DNA from: Exiguobacterium aurantiacum DSM 6208
GTDB taxonomy: Bacteria; Bacillota; Bacilli; Exiguobacteriales; Exiguobacteriaceae
Assembly (NCBI RefSeq): GCF_000702585.1
Contig: NZ_JNIQ01000001.1
Span: 625,001-689,000 of the forward strand
Direction: 5' to 3'
Length of the DNA: 64,000 nt
The notes beneath the pieces are model-generated. The model worked only from the letters and a program-made list of their open reading frames with translations. It was not told where the DNA came from and made no database searches. This document shows, piece by piece, positions 19,785 to 27,878 of the stretch (the first letter of the stretch is position 1; the number at the start of each line of letters is the position of its first letter). The translations under genes and the position numbers were made by a program.

Positions 19785-21579
19785 CGGTTTGTGTAAATTC
19801 GGATAAGGCGTCTTTTTCGACGATGGTGTCGGATAGACGTAACTGGTCTGCCGCATCATCGATATACGGCGCGCAGGCGTCGAACGGCAGCTCGTCTCCT
19901 GAATCGATTGCATAACACGTGCCGGCGCCGAACGGTTTCGTCAAATCCGGGGCGAAGTAGACATCGTCGTAACGGAACGAGCCGTTTCGGAACACGGTCA
20001 AGTTGGGCTCGTCGTCGAGGAGCGAACTTCCGAGCATATAGCCGGGTGTCATCCCGAGCAACTCGAGGATGGTCGGGGCGAAGTCGAGTTGACCGCCGCT
20101 CGCTTGCATCACTTCGCCACGTGCGAGCCCGGCCGGTTTGATATAGAGCGGTACTGCCCGGTCGAGCGTAAAGACCTCGGTGACGGACGTCGCGCCCTCT
20201 TTTTCGGCCATCTCGTCGCCAGGGGCGGTCAACCCGTTGTCGTGGTCGCCGTAAAACACGACGAGCGTGTCATCCCACATGCCGTTCGCTTTCAACATGT
20301 CGACCATCAACCCGACGGCCGTATCGACATAGTGGACGGTGTGATAATAGTTTTGGAGGAGCGGATCGTCATAGCCGGACAAGTCGAGCCGTTTCTCACG
20401 GTCCGGGATGTCATACGGCGTATGGCTCGTCAAGGCGACGACGAACGAATAGAATGGCTGCTCGAGCGTCTCCATGAAACGGACGGACTCCGTCAAGAAG
20501 TCTTGGTCGTTGAGCGCCATCCCGATTACCTCACCGTCTGGGTAGTTCTCTGCGGAGAAGAAGTGATTGAAGCCGATATTGTCGTAAAAGTTATCCCGAT
20601 TCCAGAACGTCTTATCAAACGCGTGCATCGCCGCCGTGTCGTAACCGGCTGCTTTCAATCGTTCAGGCAAGGCGTCGAACGTGTGGTCGGCGTACTGGGT
20701 GTAGACGGATCCCGACTTGACCGGGTAGAGCGACGTGTTGACGGTGAACTCCGCATCCGATGTCCGGCCCTCATGTGTCTGGTGATAGACGTTCGGGAAA
20801 TAAAGCATCTCGTCGCGGAGCGCGTTCAAATTCGGTGTCACGTCTTGACCGTTGATGACTTGGCCAATCAGGGACGTCTGAAACGACTCGAGTTGGACGA
20901 CGATGACGTTCGTGTCGGACGAGGCGCTCACGGTCGCCTGGGATAAGGCGGAGACGTTGGACTGGTCGACGTCAGTCAACGACTTCCCGAGTCCGGCTCC
21001 GTCACGGATGCCACGCGCCGCGTCTAAGCCGTGATAACCCCAAAATCCGTATTTATAGTACTCACGCATGTTCGAGATGGTCGTCCGGTCGTCCGGTGGA
21101 TAATTGACGTAAAGTGGGACGCTATACAGCACGACTCCGGCCAAAAAGCCGATCCCGGCCATCCGCAGCCCTCTCGTCTCACGAATCGGGTGACGCTTTT
21201 GATACATCACGAGTGCCCCGAAAACGAGTAAGTCGGCGAAAAAGAGGAAATCGGTCGCCTGAATCAACGTCAAGAACCCACCGCCGACGTCACCCATCTG
21301 GCCGGCGTCTGACAAGAGCGCGACCGACAAGACGTTTCCGAAATAGCGGTAATACCAAGCGTCCGAGATGAGCAAGGTGCTATGTAAAAATAGCGAGGCG
21401 AGGAGGATCCATCTGCGAACGTTCGGTCGAACGAGTAACGCCCAGCTCGTCATCATGAGAATCATGCCGACGTTGACGAGGAAGAAGTGGAACGTGAATG
21501 CGCTCGTCGTCAGCACACTGAATAAATAGAGCTTGAGGAGCGAGAGAATCATGTAAGTCCAATAATCGAGATATTTCAT
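19762..21579 (-). CDS. LtaS-family alkaline-phosphatase-superfamily sulfatase
   Basis: A 605-aa membrane enzyme with five N-terminal membrane helices (to about residue 160) and a large exterior sulfatase-like domain, as in lipoteichoic acid synthases. Expected metal and catalytic residues are present: E231 in VQLESF, T273 in EGRTSDAEF, and DH at 445-446. It could polymerise glycerol-phosphate or act as a primase or phosphoglycerol transferase; sequence alone does not decide. Two C-terminal cysteines (in GTCYAID and FDACAP) could form a disulfide. GGAGG lies before the ATG. It is a single-gene unit. Confidence 0.87.
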   Translation of the reverse strand: MKYLDYWTYMILSLLKLYLFSVLTTSAFTFHFFLVNVGMILMMTSWALLVRPNVRRWILLASLFLHSTLLISDAWYYRYFGNVLSVALLSDAGQMGDVGGGFLTLIQATDFLFFADLLVFGALVMYQKRHPIRETRGLRMAGIGFLAGVVLYSVPLYVNYPPDDRTTISNMREYYKYGFWGYHGLDAARGIRDGAGLGKSLTDVDQSNVSALSQATVSASSDTNVIVVQLESFQTSLIGQVINGQDVTPNLNALRDEMLYFPNVYHQTHEGRTSDAEFTVNTSLYPVKSGSVYTQYADHTFDALPERLKAAGYDTAAMHAFDKTFWNRDNFYDNIGFNHFFSAENYPDGEVIGMALNDQDFLTESVRFMETLEQPFYSFVVALTSHTPYDIPDREKRLDLSGYDDPLLQNYYHTVHYVDTAVGLMVDMLKANGMWDDTLVVFYGDHDNGLTAPGDEMAEKEGATSVTEVFTLDRAVPLYIKPAGLARGEVMQASGGQLDFAPTILELLGMTPGYMLGSSLLDDEPNLTVFRNGSFRYDDVYFAPDLTKPFGAGTCYAIDSGDELPFDACAPYIDDAADQLRLSDTIVEKDALSEFTQTDKQAAPN

Positions 21580-21672
21580 GCGTTGCCTCCAAGAAAACCA
21601 GGTTGTTTGAATGTTCCTGTTTTCATGTGGCCAAAAACATCACAGTGTACAAAAAAAGCGAGGCGCGTCGCC

Positions 21673-22071
21673 TCACTTGATTAAAAACGAGTCCCGAAGT
21701 TCGATGATTGTGCCTTCCGGGGCTTTCAATTTACTTAAATAGCCGTCGACGACGAAGTAGATGTTGCCGCCCTGTTTCGGTAAGAACGGGACATCGAGTG
21801 CCTCGAGCCGTCGCACTTCTGCCTCGAGGTCGTCTACGTACAGAGCGAAATGGACAGGGCCGGCCACGTGTTTCGAATAGGGGGTCAACGTCTCGTCTTG
21901 TTTTGCCGTCTGGAGCTCGATGTAAAAGTCGCCGAGCTTGAGCCAGCTGTTGAACGCACGGGTATGAAAGTCGGGTGACTCCTGGACGAGCTCGAAGCCG
22001 AGTGCTTCGTAGAATCGTTTGGATGCCTCATAGTCGGGCGTTTGGATGCAGAGATGGTGGATTTGTTTCAT
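21673..22071 (-). CDS. VOC-family protein (glyoxalase/dioxygenase fold)
   Basis: A 132-aa single VOC domain beginning MKQIHHLCIQTPDYEASKRF, with an HF near residue 74 and E-L-R-D near the end as likely metal ligands. The family includes lactoylglutathione-lyase-like and resistance proteins; the substrate is unknown. AAAGGAG precedes the ATG. Confidence 0.83.
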   Translation of the reverse strand: MKQIHHLCIQTPDYEASKRFYEALGFELVQESPDFHTRAFNSWLKLGDFYIELQTAKQDETLTPYSKHVAGPVHFALYVDDLEAEVRRLEALDVPFLPKQGGNIYFVVDGYLSKLKAPEGTIIELRDSFLIK

Positions 22072-22114
22072 CGTGTCACTCCTTTCTTACATAGTATCGA
22101 ATCATGACCGGGAA

Positions 22115-22140
22115 CGGAACTTTTCTAGACAAGGAGCGTA
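22115..22140 (+). promoter_or_regulatory. Possible ECF-type promoter
   Basis: CGGAAC (22115-22120), 16 bases, CGTA (22137-22140). The -35 differs at two positions from TGAAAC, but the GAAC core, spacing and CGTA fit ECF promoters. It lies 22 bases before the YcxB-like gene. Confidence 0.4.
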
Positions 22141-22162
22141 AAGGACAGGGAGGAGGGATAAG

Positions 22163-22663
22163 ATGCATATCCAATATGAATTGACAGAAGACGACTATAT
22201 CCGGTTCAACTTGAGCCATATCCAACGGTCGAAAACAGGCAAGCGAATGCTGTTCCTGCAGCGAATCATCGGACCGATTGTCTTTCTAGGGGCTGCCTTC
22301 GTTTGGACGACATGGCTTCAAGAGACGGACTGGTGGCTGTATGGTGTACAAGGCATTGCGGGTATATTGTGGTTTCTATATTACCCGAAATACTTTGAAC
22401 GGCACGTCCGGAAGCAAACACGTCGGCTCATCGATGAACGCAGTAACGAAGGGATGATTGGTCCGCATACGATGGAATTGGATGAGAACGGTCTGCGTGA
22501 TCAAAACGAGTTCGGTGAGACAAGGGTGACTTGGGCCGGGATCAAGGAAATAGTCGAGGAAGACGATTATGTGTACTTATATAACGCTTCGGTCAGCGCC
22601 TATATTTTGCCTAAGCGTGGACAAGACATGGAAGAGGTGCGCCGATGGCTGCCGGCTCGCTGA
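22163..22663 (+). CDS. YcxB-like membrane protein
   Basis: A 166-aa protein with two adjacent membrane helices (about 35-75) followed by a cytosolic beta domain. The stretch GPHTMELDENGL, then TRVTWAGIKEIVEEDDYVYLYN and LPKR, is the YcxB C-terminal signature as I know it. Function unknown. GGAGGGAT precedes the ATG. The next gene overlaps its last 19 bases. Confidence 0.8.
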   Translation: MHIQYELTEDDYIRFNLSHIQRSKTGKRMLFLQRIIGPIVFLGAAFVWTTWLQETDWWLYGVQGIAGILWFLYYPKYFERHVRKQTRRLIDERSNEGMIGPHTMELDENGLRDQNEFGETRVTWAGIKEIVEEDDYVYLYNASVSAYILPKRGQDMEEVRRWLPAR

Positions 22664-23124
22664 CGATACAGATTATTGATGACACGAATCGGGAAGCCGT
22701 CATCGGCTTGACCGTCGCTACGGAGCAGTCCCGCTTTATTGAAACGAACGCGGAATCGCTACGCGAGATGGAAGTCGACGTCAAGTACGCCTGGACGTGC
22801 TATGCACTTTGCCTCAACGAGCGACCGGTCGGCTTTATGATGATCGGGGCGGAGAACAAAGTCGACCGCTACGTGTGGCTCGACCGCTTTATGATAGATG
22901 CGCATGAGCAAGGACAGGGGCTTGGATCTCGCTTTCTACAGTTGGCGCTCGTCTGGATCCAGGACCGATTTGATGTAGATGATATCGTCCTTAGTCTCCA
23001 TCCGACAAATGAACTAGCGAAGCATTTTTATCAACGAGGTGGATTTGTCGATAGCGGTCGCATCGACGAATGGAACGGGGAAGAGATTTGGGTGTATCAC
23101 GTCAAACAGGGACAACCGTCATAA
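22645..23124 (+). CDS. GNAT acetyltransferase (spermidine-acetyltransferase-like)
   Basis: A 159-aa N-acetyltransferase with the acetyl-CoA loop EQGQGLGSRF and the late HPTNELAKHFYQRGGF motif typical of diamine/spermidine-type GNATs. It overlaps the YcxB-like gene and converges with the small membrane-protein gene on the minus strand, overlapping it by six bases. Confidence 0.82.
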   Translation: MAAGSLTIQIIDDTNREAVIGLTVATEQSRFIETNAESLREMEVDVKYAWTCYALCLNERPVGFMMIGAENKVDRYVWLDRFMIDAHEQGQGLGSRFLQLALVWIQDRFDVDDIVLSLHPTNELAKHFYQRGGFVDSGRIDEWNGEEIWVYHVKQGQPS

Positions 23125-23142
23125 GTCGGTCGTCCCTGTTTT
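23105..23142. terminator. Bidirectional terminator in overlapping 3' ends
   Basis: AACAGGGAC (23105-23113) pairs with GTCCCTGTT (23132-23140), with additional CCG/CGG pairs inside. It sits over the stop codons of two convergent genes and serves both. Confidence 0.8.
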
Positions 23143-23382
23143 CATGGTGGTCGCTTTGACCGAATTACCGGCCATGAAGAAGCAGATGATGGCGGTGAAA
23201 CCGAAGAGCGGGATGAACCAGTTTTGCGCCAACAAATCCATGACGGTCGGCTCCTCGGGCCAGACGCCTGTGGCGACCAATGCGTGCCAACGCGTATAAG
23301 CCGCGATGCGTTCTAACGTGAACAAAAGGGCGGTGATGATGACGGCGGCAGCTCCGGTCACCCATAATTGTAGACGAGTCAA
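23119..23382 (-). CDS. Small membrane protein
   Basis: An 87-aa protein with two hydrophobic helices. The TTG start at 23382 is chosen because AGAAGGAG lies about eight bases upstream; the upstream GTG abuts that site. Family not recognised. Confidence 0.6.
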   Translation of the reverse strand: MTRLQLWVTGAAAVIITALLFTLERIAAYTRWHALVATGVWPEEPTVMDLLAQNWFIPLFGFTAIICFFMAGNSVKATTMKTGTTDL

Positions 23383-23458
23383 GGCGGTCACTCCTTCTAA
23401 ATGAGATAACCTTATTTTACCATCTGTACACTCGAAAGGGAGAGGCCAAACGACTCAA

Positions 23459-23944
23459 TTATTGTTTGAGGACAGGACGCAGCTGTTTGACACGAGCGAG
23501 CACGATCCAACCGAGCAAGGCGCCGGTCACGCTCGAGGCGAGGAAGGCCGGGAAAAAGAAGAGCGCGCCGAACTCAGACCCCATCAAGATTTTCGCGTAA
23601 GGTACGGCGATGAGTGAGGCAATCACGCCCGTACCGATGATTTCACCGAGTGCGGCGAAGGCGACGCGGTTCGTCCTCATATAAAAGATACCGGCCAGAA
23701 GCGCGCCGATCATGCCGCCAGGGAACGCGAGTAGCGAACCGGTGCCCGTCATGACGCGAACGAGTCCGGTCACGAAAGCGACGAGGACGGCACCGAGCGG
23801 GCCGACGGTGACGGCCGCGATGACGTTCACCATATGTTGAATCGGGAAAGCTCGGGCCACCCCGGTCGGAATTGAGATGAACAGTGAGCCGATGATGGCG
23901 ATGGCGACGAGCATTGCCATCCAAGTGAGTTGTTGAATACGCAT
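23459..23944 (-). CDS. thiW: ThiW, substrate-binding subunit of ECF thiamine-precursor transporter
   Basis: A 161-aa protein with five to six membrane helices. It resembles ThiW, the S-component that recruits the shared ECF energy module to import the thiazole moiety or another thiamine precursor. A TPP riboswitch and terminator lie directly upstream in the leader, which confirms a thiamine role. AAAGGAG precedes the ATG. No thiM or thiE follows here. Confidence 0.88.
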   Translation of the reverse strand: MRIQQLTWMAMLVAIAIIGSLFISIPTGVARAFPIQHMVNVIAAVTVGPLGAVLVAFVTGLVRVMTGTGSLLAFPGGMIGALLAGIFYMRTNRVAFAALGEIIGTGVIASLIAVPYAKILMGSEFGALFFFPAFLASSVTGALLGWIVLARVKQLRPVLKQ

Positions 23945-23968
23945 GGATCAGTCTCCTTTCAAAATGAA

Positions 23969-24002
23969 AACGCCACTTCTCCAAAAAGGAAAAGTGGCGT
24001 GG
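23969..24002 (-). terminator. Riboswitch-controlled terminator of thiW
   Basis: On the minus strand ACGCCACTT pairs with AAGTGGCGT, followed by TTTTC. The GCCACTT arm is also complementary to the GAAGTGGC strand closing the riboswitch P1 stem, giving mutually exclusive folds. Confidence 0.87.
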
Positions 24003-24014
24003 AACAGACGAATC

Positions 24015-24103
24015 CCATGCCACTTCCCTACGCTGGTATGAGCCAGATCAGGTTCAAAGGGTCCGGCGTTTGCCGTCTCAGCCCGAAGGCTCCCCTAGTG
24101 GTC
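24015..24103 (-). ncRNA. TPP (THI-box) riboswitch of thiW
   Basis: Reading the minus strand: CCACTAGGGGAGCC, GGGCTGAGA, then ACCCTTTGAACCTGATCTGG and GCGTAGGGAAGTGGC, which are all conserved THI-box segments. An extended -10 (TGTTATACT on the minus strand, 24117-24125) lies upstream. Expected behaviour: TPP closes P1, releases the terminator arm and stops transcription of thiW. Confidence 0.96.
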
Positions 24104-24151
24104 GTTTATTCGTTTAAGTATAACATAGTGTCATCATAAGCGTTCGATGAT

Positions 24152-24898
24152 TCATTTGTTCTTCTTGAGCAGATGTTTGTAATCCGTTTCGTTCCAGAAC
24201 AGTGGCGCGATGGACTCGGGCCCTTTGAAGATTTCACCGTCTCGGTCATAGACGATGGCGTAACCATCCTCGACTTCAAAGATGATTAAATCCGCGGTCA
24301 CCTCGGTCACGCCGTCCCCAGCGATGATGACGTTCTCGAGCGGCTCGCGGGCGACCGCTACACCCCATTCGTCGAGCTCGACGATGAGCGCGGACGTATA
24401 AGCGTGACGATCGTAAATCGATTGAAACGCATCTTGCGTCAACGTGACGTCCGATGGGGGCGCGCTCGTCCCGTATTTCCGTTTCTCAATCTCCTCGACG
24501 AACTGCAGGAACGACGTTTCTTGCCAAAAGAGCGGCGCGGTTGCCTCCGACCCGTTCGCTATCAATCCGTCCTCGTCTTCATACACCGTGGCATATGTCC
24601 CATCATCGAGTTGGAACGGATACACGTCTGCATAAGTGTGGTGGATGCCGTTACCGGCGATGACGACCCGTTCAAACGTCTCACGATACGGCGTGAGTCC
24701 GTTCGCCTTGAGAGTTTCAAGTAATTTTTCGGCGACTTCATGTTGGTCGAAGACGTCCTTGAAGTCCTCCCGTGTCCATTCGGTCATGATTTCTGGCGCA
24801 GGTTCGTTCGAATCCGCTGGAATGACCGGCTTTCCGATTGGATCGGTACAGCCCGCGAGTAACATGAGGCCCAATCCGAATAAAAATAAACGTTTCAT
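24152..24898 (-). CDS. Lipoprotein with two internal repeats
   Basis: A 248-aa lipoprotein: lipobox LAGC with cysteine 17, then two homologous domains (about 43-134 and 153-245). Each runs from a short helical part through (V/I)IAG(N/D)G to a (T)APLFW or (I)APLFW-x-ET end. The start at 24898 is chosen behind AAAGGGTGGG rather than the upstream GTG. Family not recognised. The duplication suggests a two-site binding protein. Confidence 0.75.
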   Translation of the reverse strand: MKRLFLFGLGLMLLAGCTDPIGKPVIPADSNEPAPEIMTEWTREDFKDVFDQHEVAEKLLETLKANGLTPYRETFERVVIAGNGIHHTYADVYPFQLDDGTYATVYEDEDGLIANGSEATAPLFWQETSFLQFVEEIEKRKYGTSAPPSDVTLTQDAFQSIYDRHAYTSALIVELDEWGVAVAREPLENVIIAGDGVTEVTADLIIFEVEDGYAIVYDRDGEIFKGPESIAPLFWNETDYKHLLKKNK

Positions 24899-25107
24899 GA
24901 TGCCCACCCTTTAATCATACAAATTTTACCTATTATGAAGAAGCGTAGCATGGATGGAAATTGATGAGAACCTATACACGTTTTCGGTGTGGTGTAGTAA
25001 GGCATGAGCCTGTCAGGTTCACTGAACAGAATCTGTACGACTAAACAGGGAACTGTCGGATTTTGGCGAACTGTTAAAGCAAACGAACTTATGAAGGAGC
25101 GAGTACG

Positions 25108-25647
25108 ATGCCAAAACGAAAATTTGCTAATCGACGGGACTGGGAGCGGATTCTTGAACACCGCTATGTCCAGATGGACGTCCATGACGAACATTTCTCA
25201 GGGACGGTCGCCTTGTTTCAAATCGATGCGGTCCGGGCCCCGCAGTATAAGCAACATAACGGAGAGGAATTCATCGTGGCCGACGCCGGTTATGCATGGC
25301 TCCAATATTTTCCGGACAATGAACCGTTCGGGGTGACGGTCATGTTTGATGATTCGGGCCACATCGTCCAGTGGTACATCGATATCGTCGAGGCGATTGG
25401 CTATGAGGACGGAATTCCCTATATGGACGACTTGTTGCTCGACATTTTAGTGTTCCCGAACGGAGACGTCGTCCGAAAAGACGAAGATGAATTCGAGGAA
25501 GCACGGTTGACGGGCGAATTGACACCAGAACTCGTCGTCACCGGCTGGCGTGACTTCGAACAGACGCTCGACCGTATCGAGCGCCGTGACTTCGTCTACT
25601 TTGATTTGGCGAGAGGGCATTACGACGAGCTGAAGCAAATGCTTTGA
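25108..25647 (+). CDS. DUF402 protein (YgaC-type nucleotide phosphatase)
   Basis: A 179-aa protein with the DUF402 core: WLQYFP, then W-Y-I-D-I and YMDDLLLDILVFP followed by DEDEFEEA, the acidic metal-binding pattern. The Bacilli homologue family has been described as nucleoside tri- and diphosphate phosphatases. GAAGGAGCGAG precedes the ATG. The 209 bases upstream hold no gene; a short GTTCACTGAAC palindrome near 25017 is the only structure noticed. Confidence 0.82.
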   Translation: MPKRKFANRRDWERILEHRYVQMDVHDEHFSGTVALFQIDAVRAPQYKQHNGEEFIVADAGYAWLQYFPDNEPFGVTVMFDDSGHIVQWYIDIVEAIGYEDGIPYMDDLLLDILVFPNGDVVRKDEDEFEEARLTGELTPELVVTGWRDFEQTLDRIERRDFVYFDLARGHYDELKQML

Positions 25648-25697
25648 ACGCATGGCTTCCTTTGATACAGTGGAAGAAAAGCGCAGGGAGATGAACC

Positions 25698-26828
25698 ATG
25701 AAACAGATTGACATCGATACGTGGCCACGAAAGAAGCATTACGAGTTTTTCAAGGCGTTCGACGCCCCACATTTCAACGTGACGGCGACGCTCGACGTCA
25801 CAAAATTACATACGCATGCGAAGACGACCGGACAATCGTTTTTCAAGCTGTTCTTATATGGTGCGGTCAAAACGGCGAATGCAATCCCGGAGCTTCGCTT
25901 TCGGATGCGCGGCGACGCGGTCGTCGAGCATGACGTCGTCCACCCATCGTTCACTGTCATGATGGATGACGATGTCTTCAATTTTTGCACGGTGTCTTAT
26001 AAAGAGGCGTTCCCGGAATTCGTGGAGGACGTGACAGCGCGGATGGAAGAGGCGAAGCAAAACGTCCATGTCGGCGACGAGGAGTCTGACGACCTTCTTT
26101 ACATCACGAGCGTGCCATGGGTATCGTTCACGAGCATCAGTCATCCGACGCATGACCAACAACACGACAGTGTACCGCGTATCGCCTGGGGCAAGTTTAT
26201 GCCAAGCGGTGAGCGCATGATGATGCCGCTCTCGATTCAAGCCCATCACGCGCTCGTCGACGGGGTGCATGTCGGTCGTTACTATGAACGGCTTCAAGTG
26301 TGGCTTGACGATTTGGCTGATCTCCAAGTCCCGACGCGGGTAGAAGAGAAAGGGCTCGACGAGGCGATTCGCCTCCGTGAGAACGGTGAACTCGAGCGGG
26401 CCAAACAATTGTTCATCATGTTGCTCCGGCAAGATGAGAAAAACCCACGCCTTCACGCCCATTGCGCCTGGTGTTATGACTCGCTCGGGGAAGAGCGGCA
26501 AGCCGTCCCGCACTACGAGCGGGCGATTCGCCTCGGCCTTACCGGAGACGAACTTCGGGAGACGTATATCGGTCTCGGCAGCACGTATCGGGCGCTCGGC
26601 CGCTATGAGGACGCCGAGGAGTTGTTCACGAAAGCGATCGACCAATTCCCGGACATCGCGGCGCTCAAAGTGTTCCGGGCGATGACACACTATAACCTCG
26701 GACGCCATCAAGAGGCGACCGGCGCGCTCCTCGAGCTGCTCGCGAGCCCTGAAACGGATGACAGCATTAAACGATACCGTCGCGCCATCGCGTTTTATGC
26801 GCGCAATCTCGACGAGACGTACGATTAA
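25698..26828 (+). CDS. CAT-like acetyltransferase fused to TPR domain
   Basis: A 376-aa two-part protein. Residues 1-210 are a chloramphenicol-acetyltransferase-like domain with the active-site motif HHALVDG (H183, H184, D188, G189). Residues about 218-376 form a tetratricopeptide domain, with repeats such as LRENGELERAKQLF, YDSLGEERQAVPHYERAI and LGRYEDAEELFTKAI. The frame is open throughout without stop or repeat at the junction, so the fusion looks real. CAT alone is about 215 aa. Acetylation of chloramphenicol is not assured, since many CatA-like proteins have other substrates. Confidence 0.85.
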   Translation: MKQIDIDTWPRKKHYEFFKAFDAPHFNVTATLDVTKLHTHAKTTGQSFFKLFLYGAVKTANAIPELRFRMRGDAVVEHDVVHPSFTVMMDDDVFNFCTVSYKEAFPEFVEDVTARMEEAKQNVHVGDEESDDLLYITSVPWVSFTSISHPTHDQQHDSVPRIAWGKFMPSGERMMMPLSIQAHHALVDGVHVGRYYERLQVWLDDLADLQVPTRVEEKGLDEAIRLRENGELERAKQLFIMLLRQDEKNPRLHAHCAWCYDSLGEERQAVPHYERAIRLGLTGDELRETYIGLGSTYRALGRYEDAEELFTKAIDQFPDIAALKVFRAMTHYNLGRHQEATGALLELLASPETDDSIKRYRRAIAFYARNLDETYD

Positions 26829-26838
26829 GGAGAATCGA

Positions 26839-27273
26839 ATGATCACACTGCAACCGATCACAGAACAAAACTGGTATGCGTGCTGTCAGCTCACGTTGAG
26901 TGACGAGCAGCAAGCTTACATGGAACCGAACGCGATCTCGCTGCTACAGGCGATGTATGAACCGACGCTACGGGCGCACGCGATTTACGAGGACGAGACG
27001 ATGGTCGGTTTCCTCATGTATAACACGGTGCTCGAAGAGTTGGACGCGCGCTGGGTGTATCGCATTATGGTCGACCATGCGCATCAAGGGCAAGGGATCG
27101 GGCGCAAGGCGACCGAACTCATGCTTGAAGAGATGGTGCAGCTTGGAACGGAACCGATCGTCGTCGGCTATCATCCTGACAACACGGGAGCGCATCGATT
27201 ATATGAATGCTTAGGCTTTGTCGACGAAGGCGATCGTTTCGGCCGTGAGATGGCGGTCATTCGCCGTACGTGA
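26839..27273 (+). CDS. GNAT acetyltransferase
   Basis: A 144-aa N-acetyltransferase with the loop HQGQGIGRKATEL and HPDNTGAHRLYECLGF. The start at 26839 follows AAGGAGA; the longer frame to 26758 runs inside the upstream gene. Ten bases separate it from the CAT-TPR gene, so the pair is probably co-transcribed. Spermidine-acetyltransferase-like; substrate unknown. Confidence 0.84.
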   Translation: MITLQPITEQNWYACCQLTLSDEQQAYMEPNAISLLQAMYEPTLRAHAIYEDETMVGFLMYNTVLEELDARWVYRIMVDHAHQGQGIGRKATELMLEEMVQLGTEPIVVGYHPDNTGAHRLYECLGFVDEGDRFGREMAVIRRT

Positions 27274-27303
27274 ACAGATGACATTCCGTCGTCTGTTTTT
27301 TTG
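27274..27303 (+). terminator. Terminator after GNAT gene
   Basis: ACAGATGAC (27274-27282) pairs with GTCGTCTGT (27288-27296) with one G-T pair, then a T tract. Confidence 0.87.
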
Positions 27304-27315
27304 TAGGCAAATGGA

Positions 27316-27362
27316 TTGACCGACTCATTTTTGCGTGTTATATTTATCTCGAATTAAAGATA
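27316..27362 (+). promoter_or_regulatory. mhqR promoter with MhqR-like operator
   Basis: TTGACC (27316-27321), 17 bases, TATATT (27339-27344). Directly downstream lies the imperfect inverted repeat TATCTCGAATTAAAGATA (27345-27362), close to the MhqR box I recall from B. subtilis (ATCTcgaAtTCgAGAT). A repressor there would cover the start point. Confidence 0.82.
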
Positions 27363-27407
27363 ATTAAATTTAAAGTATTGTTTTCTCTCATCAAAGGAGG
27401 GGAACAC

Positions 27408-27842
27408 ATGGAAGAACGGCAAGCATTAAAAGCGATCACCGTCTTGTTTCGGGCCTCGCAGTCGATTCAAGACGTCGTTAAACACGAAGTCGCCGCCTAC
27501 GGGCTGAACCCGACCGAATTCTCAGTACTTGAGCTGCTGTACCATAAAGGCGACCAGCCGATTCAAACGATCGGCAAGAAAGTGTTGCTCTCGAGCGGGA
27601 GCATGACGTACATCGTCGATCGGCTCGAAGCGAAAGGTTACTTGATGCGCAAAGCCTGTCCGAGCGACCGGCGCGTCACGTATGCGGCGCTGACGACGCA
27701 AGGAATCGAGCTGATGGAGCGGATCTTTCCGGTTCATGAACAGCGGATGAACGAACTGTTTGACGGAATTACGTTGAATGAAACGATTAACCATTTGAAG
27801 ACGGTCGGCAAACGAGCCGAGGCGTCAAAAAAATTTAACTAA
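27408..27842 (+). CDS. mhqR: MarR-family repressor MhqR-like
   Basis: A 144-aa winged-helix repressor: helix-turn-helix around QTIGKKVLLSSGSMTYIVDRL and wing CPSDRRVTYAAL. The start at 27408 follows AAAGGAGGGGAA. In B. subtilis MhqR represses hydroquinone and quinone detoxification genes. The neighbours here are an MhqO-type dioxygenase and a flavin reductase, and both gaps carry MhqR-box-like repeats, which supports the name. One cysteine (C85, in KACPSDRR) lies in the wing region. Confidence 0.85.
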   Translation: MEERQALKAITVLFRASQSIQDVVKHEVAAYGLNPTEFSVLELLYHKGDQPIQTIGKKVLLSSGSMTYIVDRLEAKGYLMRKACPSDRRVTYAALTTQGIELMERIFPVHEQRMNELFDGITLNETINHLKTVGKRAEASKKFN

Positions 27843-27843
27843 T

Positions 27844-27860
27844 TATCTCGAAATCAAGAC
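27844..27860 (+). promoter_or_regulatory. Second MhqR-like operator
   Basis: TATCTCGAAATCAAGAC lies just after the mhqR stop and before the ribosome site of mhqO. The left half equals that of the operator at 27345; the right half is less conserved. It may allow separate control of the dioxygenase genes. Confidence 0.55.
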
Positions 27861-27878
27861 TTTTAAGGAGCGATTCGA

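Noticed and set aside
18987-19913. A 308-codon minus-strand frame over the VOC-tandem gene
   Set aside because: Shadow of the PhnB-like gene; its upstream end also crosses the shared terminator.
20089-20946. A 285-codon plus-strand frame opposite the LtaS-type gene
   Set aside because: Antisense shadow: valine/arginine-rich and without family features.
25854-26861. A 335-codon minus-strand frame opposite the CAT-TPR gene
   Set aside because: The plus-strand frame has recognisable domains, an active-site motif and a ribosome site; the antisense frame has none.
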